DNA of 12,844 nt from Candidatus Coatesiibacteriota bacterium (lineage in GTDB: Bacteria > RBG-13-66-14 > B26-G2), in contig QMNJ01000032.1 of the NCBI GenBank assembly GCA_003647715.1, positions 1-12,844 of the forward strand, read 5' to 3'. Positions 7,163-12,844 of this stretch are shown piece by piece (position 1 is the first letter of the stretch; each line of letters starts with the position of its first letter). The notes under the pieces are model-generated. The model did not search any database. It was not told where the DNA came from and worked only from the letters and a program-made list of their open reading frames with translations. A program made the position numbers and the translations under genes.

Positions 7163-8212
7163 ATGGCAGATAAGATGAAAGCAGTGGTGAAGAAGAATGG
7201 TGAGTTCGGGGCGGTTATGGAGGAGGTTTCCATACCAAAGCCCAAGTCCGATGAGGTCCTGGTAAAGATAAAAGCGACATCAATATGCGGAACCGATGTC
7301 CACATCTATGAGTGGAACGAGTGGGCACAGAGTAGGATTAAACCACCACAGATATTAGGGCATGAGTTTGCTGGTGATGTAGTAGAGGTTGGAAAGTGCG
7401 TAAAGAACATCAAGGTAGGTGACTACATCTCTGCGGAGACACACATACCCTGTCATCATTGCAAGCCCTGCCTTACAGGTCAGTTTCACATCTGCGAGAA
7501 CCTCAAGATTGTAGGAGTTGACAGAGATGGCTGTTTCGCCGAGTATGCTGTTATACCGGAGAGCGTCGCCTGGGCGAACGACAGGTCAATACCGCCAGAG
7601 ATTGCAAGCGTTCAGGAACCACTGGGTAATGCGGTCTATTGCACGACCGTGACCGATGTATTCGGTCAGAGCGTGGTAATATTCGGCGATGGTCCCACGG
7701 GGCTCTTCGCTACTGGGGTAGCGAGGGTTGGTGGCGCAACCAGAATTATCACCGTTGGTATGATGCCCTTTTGCCTTGATATAGCGAAGAAGATGGGCGC
7801 CGATGCCACAATCAATATAACCGAGGTCAAGGATGTGGCGGAGGCAATCATTGAGGCAAACAATGGTGAGAAGGCAGACATTGTCCTTGAGATGGCTGGT
7901 GCAGAGAAGGCAGTTGCCGATGCGGTAAAGGTTCTAAGAAAGGGCGGGAGAATGAGTGCCTTCGGGGTTTTGCCCGGTGAGGTAACCATTGACTACAATA
8001 ATGCTCTGGTATTTAAGGGAGCCACAATCTTTGGCATCAATGGCAGGTTGATGTATGATACCTGGACCAAGGTGAGAAATATATTATCATCCGGAAGAAT
8101 TGATATAACACCGGTAATCACTCACAAGATGCCCCTTGATGACTTCGCAAAGGGCTTTGAGCTGATGCTGGATGTCCCCAAGAAGGCGGGTAAAATCGTC
8201 CTGTTTCCATAG
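7163..8212 (+). CDS. tdh: L-threonine 3-dehydrogenase-like zinc alcohol dehydrogenase
   Basis: This 349-residue medium-chain dehydrogenase matches Tdh closely. Tdh oxidises L-threonine to 2-amino-3-ketobutyrate with NAD+ in the cytosol. The stretch ICGTDVHIYEWNEW (41-54) is Tdh-typical. Catalytic zinc ligands are Cys42 and His67-Glu68, with Thr44 next to the active site. Structural zinc ligands are C97, C100, C103 and C111. The Rossmann loop GDGPTG is at 175-180, and the C-terminal MYDTW and THKMPLDDFAKGF match Tdh substrate and domain regions. Oddly, the second Rossmann strand ends TVGMM (197-201), without the Asp or Glu that normally binds the NAD ribose. ATG 7163 follows GAGGT at 7150-7154 by eight bases; a TTG at 7109 overlaps the promoter. 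The partner gene kbl is absent, so a related polyol substrate is possible. Confidence 0.88.
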   Translation: MADKMKAVVKKNGEFGAVMEEVSIPKPKSDEVLVKIKATSICGTDVHIYEWNEWAQSRIKPPQILGHEFAGDVVEVGKCVKNIKVGDYISAETHIPCHHCKPCLTGQFHICENLKIVGVDRDGCFAEYAVIPESVAWANDRSIPPEIASVQEPLGNAVYCTTVTDVFGQSVVIFGDGPTGLFATGVARVGGATRIITVGMMPFCLDIAKKMGADATINITEVKDVAEAIIEANNGEKADIVLEMAGAEKAVADAVKVLRKGGRMSAFGVLPGEVTIDYNNALVFKGATIFGINGRLMYDTWTKVRNILSSGRIDITPVITHKMPLDDFAKGFELMLDVPKKAGKIVLFP

Positions 8213-8223
8213 ATAGAAGGTGG

Positions 8224-9186
8224 GTGCTAAAAAAATTGTCATTCCTTGAAGAATATCAGGAAAAGATAAAATCGGGGGATATAAAGGGCGCATACGAGAC
8301 CATCAAGAAGGCGGAGGCATCATCACCCACTCCTGATGAACTCCTACTTATAGGTAGCATATACCTCCAGATGGGTCTCAATCAGGATGCAGAGAGGGCG
8401 CTCACCCGGGCTGATGAGGAGGGTGTTAAGAACTATGCACTCTATGTGAACCTTGGGGTCTGCTACAACCGCCTTGGAAGGTTTGATGAGGCGGTAGAGA
8501 CCTTTTACAAAGCCCTTGAGATGCGAGACGACATCATTGGTATCTATATAAACCTCACAACTGCATTAAAATACGCTGGAAAGACACAGGAAGCGCTAGA
8601 CCTGCTGGATAAAGCGATAGCGAAATTCCCTGACGAGGGCGAGGTCTATAACACTCGTGGATTTCTGTTTGAATATCTGGGTTGGTATGAGGAGGCGTCA
8701 AGGGACTATAAAAGAGCAACTGAACTCAACCCAAACAATGCTATATACTGGATAAATCTCGGCAACTCCAATATCCACCTTGATAACCTGGAGGATGCTA
8801 AGATATGTTTCAATAAGGCGACTGAGTTAGACCCTGAGAATCCGCTCGCCTATAACAACCTGTCTTATTACTATATGCGCATTCGTGACTATGATACCGC
8901 GCTGGAAATGGTGAATCTGGCACTTAATAAAGACCCACAATACTTCCAGGCATATCTTAACCGTGGCGTTATATTAACCTATCTCAAACGGTATGAGGAT
9001 GCACTGAAGGACTTTGAGAAGGCGATAGAGTTGAGACCCAACAACCCAGCGGGATATTTCAACACCGGCAGAATTCTTGACATACTCGGAAGAACTGATA
9101 AGGCACTTGAGGTATTAAAAGAGGGGGCAGAGCTGGGTAATGAGCAATGCAGTGAACTGATAAAGATTATTGAGAGCAGGAAGTGA
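8224..9186 (+). CDS. TPR-repeat protein
   Basis: The 320-residue protein has no signal peptide and is almost entirely tetratricopeptide repeats, about eight or nine units of 34 residues from residue 38 to 307. Clear repeats include YVNLGVCYNRLGRFDEAVETFYKAL, YNTRGFLFEYLGWYEEASRDY, YWINLGNSNIHLDNLEDAKICF and YLNRGVILTYLKRYEDALKDF, each followed by a Pro near its end (such as ELNPNN, ELDPEN and ELRPNN). TPR solenoids bind partner proteins; the partner here is unknown. It starts 11 bases after the Tdh stop, so the two are probably cotranscribed. The GTG at 8224 leaves no room after the purine-rich AAGGTGG; TTG 8236 fits better with GGTG at 8223-8226 nine bases upstream, and either is possible. 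Confidence 0.92.
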   Translation: MLKKLSFLEEYQEKIKSGDIKGAYETIKKAEASSPTPDELLLIGSIYLQMGLNQDAERALTRADEEGVKNYALYVNLGVCYNRLGRFDEAVETFYKALEMRDDIIGIYINLTTALKYAGKTQEALDLLDKAIAKFPDEGEVYNTRGFLFEYLGWYEEASRDYKRATELNPNNAIYWINLGNSNIHLDNLEDAKICFNKATELDPENPLAYNNLSYYYMRIRDYDTALEMVNLALNKDPQYFQAYLNRGVILTYLKRYEDALKDFEKAIELRPNNPAGYFNTGRILDILGRTDKALEVLKEGAELGNEQCSELIKIIESRK

Positions 9187-9187
9187 C

Positions 9188-9206
9188 ATATATAAACCTT
9201 ATATAT
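9188..9206. repeat. Perfect AT-rich palindrome, possible operator
   Basis: ATATATAA (9188-9195), spacer ACC, TTATATAT (9199-9206) is a perfect 8-3-8 inverted repeat. It lies in the 43-base gap between the TPR stop and the small membrane protein start, just upstream of the Shine-Dalgarno. It could be a repressor site or merely AT-rich chance. It is a poor terminator because no GC stem or T-run is present. Confidence 0.45.
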
Positions 9207-9229
9207 CTTGTGAGAAGGGAGGATATAAA

Positions 9230-9577
9230 ATGTTTAAGAGGGTATTCTGGGCTACACTATTAGGTGTATTATTTGGTATATTCTGCGCCTGGGGAAGCAA
9301 GAACTCAGGTTATGATATGACCAGAGAGATGTGGGCAGGCATAATTATGAATCGTGCACTCATTGGCTTCGCCATAGGTATAAGCAGGTGGAGAATACAG
9401 TATATGCTACATGGTGTAATAGTTGGTTTCATAATCACTCTGGGGCTTTCCATCTATCCACTGTTTGCCAAACCCATCTCCATCAATGGATTCCTGATGT
9501 TATCCATTGCAGGTATCGTCTATGGCTTCCTCATTGAACTATTAACAACAAAGGTGTTTAGGGCACCCATGAGATAA
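9230..9577 (+). CDS. Small membrane protein with four predicted helices, unknown family
   Basis: The 115-residue protein has four hydrophobic segments at about residues 7-21, 38-51, 58-78 and 87-107, separated by short loops. Notable features are a polar loop near SKNSGYD, NRALIGFAIGISRW in the second segment and HGVIVGF in the third. Gly-rich helices suggest tight packing. I do not recognise the family, and no catalytic or transporter signature is visible. ATG 9230 is chosen over a TTG at 9170 because an excellent AGGGAGG (9216-9222) lies seven bases upstream and the upstream start would overlap the TPR gene. It ends 23 bases before livH, so it may be cotranscribed with the liv genes. Confidence 0.75.
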   Translation: MFKRVFWATLLGVLFGIFCAWGSKNSGYDMTREMWAGIIMNRALIGFAIGISRWRIQYMLHGVIVGFIITLGLSIYPLFAKPISINGFLMLSIAGIVYGFLIELLTTKVFRAPMR

Positions 9578-9600
9578 TTTAGAATATCGTTGAATTAAAG

Positions 9601-10518
9601 ATGGAAGGTAGTTCAATATTATTTCAGCAGTTAGTAAATGGACTTACTATAGGCGTTGTGTATGCGCTGATTGCCGTTGGCTATACTATGGTCTATGGCA
9701 TCATAGAGCTGATAAACTTCGCCCACGGCGAGGTATATATGATGACCGCCTTCATCGCACTCACCCTGTATAGCATAGCAGGGCTTCCCCTCATCGCCGC
9801 CATCCTCATCGCCATCATCTTCGCCTCGCTTTTGGGGGTGACCATAGAGAGGGTCGCCTATCGCCCCTTGAGGGGTTCCCCGCGACTTATAGCACTGATA
9901 AGTGCCATAGGGGTATCACTGTTCTTGCAGAACCTCGCTATGAAGATATGGGGTGCCAGAAGGCAACCGTTCATCCCACCACATAAAGAGATAACACTGC
10001 TAAACATAAAGCAGACACTATCACTTCCCTTAATAGGTGAGGCAACTATAACAATGATACAAATTATAATGCTAATAGTCGCAGTTACGCTTATGATACT
10101 GCTCTCCCTTGTCATCAAATATACCAAAGTGGGCAGAGCGATGAGGGCATGCGCTCAGGACTTGACTGCTACGCGCTTGATGGGTGTAGATGTCAACCGA
10201 ACCATCGCCTTCACCTTCGCTATTGGTAGCGCACTTGGTGGTGTTGCTGGAATCCTCGTTGCACTCTATTACAATCAGGTCTATCCAATGATGGGCTATA
10301 TGGCAGGTCTGAAGGCATTTACCGCCGCAGTTCTCGGTGGTATAGGCAATGTCACCGGCGCATTTCTGGGTGGAATACTCCTGGGTGTCTCTGAGGGATT
10401 GTGCGGTGCCTACATATCATCCCTCTGGATGGATGCTATTGCCTTCGCCATACTCATCATAGTCCTGATATACAAACCATCGGGTCTGTTGGGAGAGAGG
10501 ACACCGAGAAGCACTTAA
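9601..10518 (+). CDS. livH: Branched-chain amino acid ABC transporter permease LivH
   Basis: The 305-residue inner-membrane permease forms half of the Leu/Ile/Val channel with LivM. Recognition stretches are VNGLTIGVVYALIAVGYTMVYG near the N-terminus, then IELINFAHGEVYMM, AYRPLRGSPRLIALISAIG, the cytoplasmic segment GRAMRACAQDLTATRLMGVDVNR (the ATPase-contact region), and KAFTAAVLGGIGNVTGAFLGG, ending YKPSGLLGE. About eight membrane helices are expected. Length is typical for LivH (about 300). The ATG at 9601 has only a weak AAAG upstream. Its partner livM lies 1 kb downstream, interrupted by two unrelated genes, and no ATPase (livG, livF) or binding-protein gene (livK) is present. Family members may also carry amides or urea, so the substrate is not certain. 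Confidence 0.95.
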   Translation: MEGSSILFQQLVNGLTIGVVYALIAVGYTMVYGIIELINFAHGEVYMMTAFIALTLYSIAGLPLIAAILIAIIFASLLGVTIERVAYRPLRGSPRLIALISAIGVSLFLQNLAMKIWGARRQPFIPPHKEITLLNIKQTLSLPLIGEATITMIQIIMLIVAVTLMILLSLVIKYTKVGRAMRACAQDLTATRLMGVDVNRTIAFTFAIGSALGGVAGILVALYYNQVYPMMGYMAGLKAFTAAVLGGIGNVTGAFLGGILLGVSEGLCGAYISSLWMDAIAFAILIIVLIYKPSGLLGERTPRST

Positions 10519-10529
10519 AAGAACAAATT

Positions 10530-11210
10530 ATGAAACTTTCAGTAATAATGCCACTTTATAACGAGATAGATACCCTTGATATTATTGTGGAGAGGATAAT
10601 GAGTGTGCCTCTGGACCTGGAACTCATCATCGTTGACGACGGCTCAACAGATGGTTCCAGAGAGAGAGCAATACAACTGGCTAAGAATAAGCGCATCACC
10701 ACCCACCTCCAACCGAGGAATATGGGCAAGGGCTCTGCAGTAAGAGCCGGCATTGAGATTGCCACCGGCGACATCATCATAATACAGGATGCTGACCTGG
10801 AATACTGTCCTGAAGAATACCCGAAACTTATCTCCCCAATAGTTGATGGCTGGGCGGATGCGGTGTATGGCTCCCGTTTCTACGGTGTCCACCGTGCCTT
10901 TATGATATGGCACATGCTTGGAAATCTCCTCCTCACCTTCGTTACCGATATACTGTTCAATACCACACTCACCGATATAGAGACCTGCTTCAAGGCGGTG
11001 AGAGCAGATATACTCAAGTCATTCAATCTGAAGTCAAATGGTTTTGACATAGAACCAGAGATTACCGCAAAGTTGTTCAAGAACAAACATATCGTTTATG
11101 AGATGCCTATAACCTACCATGGCAGGGGTTATGAGGAGGGCAAGAAGATAAGGTGGACTGATGCAATCCCCGCCCTGTGGGCAATAATAAAATACAGGTT
11201 CGTTGATTGA
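10530..11210 (+). CDS. Family 2 glycosyltransferase, polyprenyl-phosphate sugar transferase-like
   Basis: The 226-residue GT-A enzyme opens with KLSVIMPLYNE (2-12), then IIVDDGSTDGSRE (33-45), with DDG at 36-38, and DIIIIQDADLEY (81-92), whose DAD at 87-89 is the metal-binding DXD motif. GSRF at 114-117 and a C-terminal MPITYHGRGYEEGKKIRW complete the pattern. Such enzymes move a sugar from a nucleotide sugar to a polyprenyl phosphate or a glycan, resembling dolichol-phosphate mannosyltransferase. There is no long C-terminal membrane domain; a weakly hydrophobic stretch at about 127-143 may bind the membrane. ATG 10530 lies 11 bases after the livH stop; longer starts only overlap livH. The Shine-Dalgarno is weak, so translation may be coupled to livH. 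The acceptor is unknown. Confidence 0.92.
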   Translation: MKLSVIMPLYNEIDTLDIIVERIMSVPLDLELIIVDDGSTDGSRERAIQLAKNKRITTHLQPRNMGKGSAVRAGIEIATGDIIIIQDADLEYCPEEYPKLISPIVDGWADAVYGSRFYGVHRAFMIWHMLGNLLLTFVTDILFNTTLTDIETCFKAVRADILKSFNLKSNGFDIEPEITAKLFKNKHIVYEMPITYHGRGYEEGKKIRWTDAIPALWAIIKYRFVD

Positions 11211-11237
11211 TGGTCTCTAAGGTTAGAAAGGATAAAA

Positions 11238-11507
11238 GTGACTGAACAGAAGAAATCTTATAGTGACGACGATTTGAGGGTGTTTTATAAGAAGATGCAT
11301 TCACTCGGAGAGATAAAAACACTTATAAGGTCACCTTATGACCTAAAAGAAAGAATAAGATTCTTCAATGATGCAATGTTATTCACCCTGAAGCGGAATC
11401 TTCCTGATGATACGAGGCATTTAGATATGCTTATAGAGTTAGTCAAAACCTTACACAAAGTTGATAAAAAAGGCGGGCAGGATGCTTATATTAGAAAAAA
11501 TTATTGA
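11238..11507 (+). CDS. Small hypothetical protein, helical and soluble
   Basis: The 89-residue protein starts at GTG 11238, with AAAGGA at 11227-11232 five bases upstream. It is Lys-rich and mostly helical: SDDDLRVFYKKMHSLGEIKTLI, then SPYDLKERIRFFNDAMLFTL and DTRHLDMLIELVKTLHKV. There is no signal peptide or membrane helix. The alternation of charged and hydrophobic residues suggests a helical bundle. I do not recognise the family. It lies 27 bases after the glycosyltransferase and 30 bases before livM on the same strand, so it is probably transcribed with them. A regulatory or adaptor role would be a guess. Confidence 0.65.
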   Translation: MTEQKKSYSDDDLRVFYKKMHSLGEIKTLIRSPYDLKERIRFFNDAMLFTLKRNLPDDTRHLDMLIELVKTLHKVDKKGGQDAYIRKNY

Positions 11508-11537
11508 AGATATGAGATACCACAATAACGGTAAAAG

Positions 11538-12638
11538 TTGATTGGTAATATGCCGGGCTTTCTAATAAGACGACTTGACCAGCTGAGGAAAAGACCACTG
11601 TTCTGGGGAATATGGGTCGCCTGCCTTATCGGTATCACCATATTCCTCACCTTGGTGGGTATGCCCATACCCTACGCCCTTGTGATATTCGCCCTCGCCA
11701 TTGTATCCATACTTTTCTCAAGGGCTAAATACCTGCCGATACTGATTATCATATTACTTGCGATAATGCCTTGGACATCGCAAGACCAGTATTGGTTAAG
11801 GGTGCTTATAACAGTTGGCATATACATTATGCTCGCATTAGGTCTTAATGTCATAATCGGATTTACTGGTATGCTTGACCTCGGCTACATCGCATTCTTC
11901 GGCATCGGCGCCTATACTACCGCCCTCCTCACCACCCACTTCCACCTCTCGTGGTGGTTATGCCTCCTCGCCTCCATAGTAGTCGCCGCCATCTTCGGTG
12001 TCCTGCGTGGTCTGCCTACCCTGCGCCTCTCGGGTGATTACCTTGCGATTGTTACCCTGGGTTTTGGTGAGATTGCCCGAATGACCTTCGCCAACTGGGT
12101 GGGTCTGACCGGCGGTCCAATGGGCATAAGGGACATCACCCCACCATCGGTCTTTGGCTTCAGTTTTGGTTTCTCCGCCCAGTGGGGCTACCGTCTCTAC
12201 TACTACCTGATATTGGTATTGCTGGGTCTCACCGTGTTGACCATAACAAACCTGAGAAACTCCCGCCTTGGGAGAGCGTGGGTCGCCATAAGGGAGGATG
12301 AGACAGCGGCACAGACCATGGGGGTGAACCTGTCGTGGAACAAGACGCTGGCTTATGCGGTGGGCGCCGCTTATGGTGGTGCGGCGGGGGCGTTCTTCGC
12401 AAGTTTCAATATGTTCGTAAGCCCCAACAGTTTCACATTCTTTGAGAGTGCTATTGTATTATGTATGGTTGTCATAGGTGGAATTGGGTCTATACCCGGT
12501 GTGATTATCGGTGCCAGTATCCTGGCTGCATTTCCAGAGGTCCTGCGCTTTATGAGTGAATACCGCTACCTGATATTCGGTCTGATAATGGTGATTATGG
12601 TCATCTTCAAGCCGAGGGGAATACTGCCCGAGAGGTAG
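11538..12638 (+). CDS. livM: Branched-chain amino acid ABC transporter permease LivM
   Basis: This 366-residue permease is the partner of LivH. Family stretches are YIMLALGLNVIIGFTGMLDLGYIAF, then GIGAYTTALL, LPTLRLSGDYLAIVTLGFGEI, NWVGLTGGPMGI, and the cytoplasmic ATPase-contact segment LGRAWVAIREDETAAQTMGVN. AFFASFNMFVSPNSF and a closing FKPRGILPER complete it. An extra hydrophobic N-terminal region (about residues 20-85) precedes the core, as in E. coli LivM. The start may be TTG 11538 or ATG 11550; neither has a convincing Shine-Dalgarno, and the choice changes only four residues. No livG or livF follows within the remaining 206 bases. Confidence 0.95.
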   Translation: MIGNMPGFLIRRLDQLRKRPLFWGIWVACLIGITIFLTLVGMPIPYALVIFALAIVSILFSRAKYLPILIIILLAIMPWTSQDQYWLRVLITVGIYIMLALGLNVIIGFTGMLDLGYIAFFGIGAYTTALLTTHFHLSWWLCLLASIVVAAIFGVLRGLPTLRLSGDYLAIVTLGFGEIARMTFANWVGLTGGPMGIRDITPPSVFGFSFGFSAQWGYRLYYYLILVLLGLTVLTITNLRNSRLGRAWVAIREDETAAQTMGVNLSWNKTLAYAVGAAYGGAAGAFFASFNMFVSPNSFTFFESAIVLCMVVIGGIGSIPGVIIGASILAAFPEVLRFMSEYRYLIFGLIMVIMVIFKPRGILPER

Positions 12639-12844
12639 AGAAAACTATTGCATTAACAACATAAAAATATCTTTACAAAAAGTAATTTACCATATAAATA
12701 TACTGTTCGCGAAAGAGGGAAATAATGCGGTCAAAAACTGCCGAGGGAGCATGTATTCCCTCTAGTTCTTAAGGAAATTCCATAAAGTATGTATCATCTT
12801 TTCAATAATTCCTCTTTCACAGATTGTCTTAAATCTTTCAAAAA
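12639..12844. other. Non-coding, structured tail of the window
   Basis: No confident gene lies here. GAGGGA (12743-12748) and TCCCTC (12757-12762) form a six-base-pair hairpin with an eight-base loop and no T-run. GAAAGAGG (12711-12718) is the exact reverse complement of CCTCTTTC (12811-12818), flanking that hairpin at about 90 bases, with more AT-rich partial match beside each arm. On the minus strand two frames are open from the right edge (to a TGA at 12794-12796 and a TAG at 12762-12764), so the C-terminus of a convergent gene may enter here, but neither frame is recognisable. Confidence 0.4.

Noticed and set aside
8224..9186. Tandem DNA repeats in the TPR gene
   Set aside because: The repetition is at the protein level; the DNA copies are too diverged to be a recent expansion.
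10401..10529. A longer N-terminal start for the glycosyltransferase
   Set aside because: It lies wholly inside livH in another frame; the conserved GT2 start is the ATG at 10530.
12724..12771. 15-codon plus-strand ORF after livM with a nearby GAGGG
   Set aside because: It is too short, coincides with the hairpin and has no recognisable sequence.

Overview
The window looks like ordinary chromosomal DNA from a diderm bacterium. An AsmA-type envelope protein, a probable lipoprotein, sigma70-like promoter hexamers and an intrinsic terminator point to Bacteria with an outer membrane. GatB indicates that Asn-tRNA and/or Gln-tRNA is made by transamidation. Start codons are mixed (ATG, GTG, TTG), composition is moderate GC, and all confident genes lie on the + strand. 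The mix would suit a poorly studied, probably anaerobic or amino-acid-using candidate phylum (FCB or WOR-3-like), but that placement is inference and nothing here fixes the taxonomy.

Layout. Positions 1-317 hold the C-terminal part of a DUF202 membrane protein. Positions 384-695 hold an internally deleted isoaspartyl peptidase/asparaginase remnant: both ends of the family are present but the middle, including the catalytic Thr, is missing. gatB follows at 775-2220 and a large AsmA-like protein at 2243-4561. Neither the remnant nor gatB has a Shine-Dalgarno sequence, and each has promoter hexamers at the same short distance from its ATG, as expected for (near-)leaderless mRNAs. At 4670-6226 there is a divergent LctP-family permease. 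A probable lipoprotein at 6427-7020 is a self-contained unit with a strong promoter and an intrinsic terminator. A threonine-dehydrogenase-like enzyme (7163-8212), a TPR protein (8224-9186) and a small four-helix membrane protein (9230-9577) follow.

The last third is a branched-chain amino acid ABC permease pair, livH (9601-10518) and livM (11538-12638). A family 2 glycosyltransferase and an 89-residue unknown protein are inserted between them. No livG, livF or livK lies in the window. The final 206 bases hold no confident gene but contain inverted repeats and perhaps the 3' end of a minus-strand gene.

How they work together: LivHM (amino acid uptake), the Tdh-like dehydrogenase (threonine oxidation) and the LctP-like permease (2-hydroxy acid transport) would fit an amino-acid or organic-acid metabolism, but only gene proximity supports that link. 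I see no defence system, CRISPR array, tRNA, rRNA or clear mobile element. The best leads are the precise internal deletion in the asparaginase, the paired leaderless-type promoters, the split liv operon, and the loss of the usual NAD-binding acidic residue in the Tdh-like enzyme.
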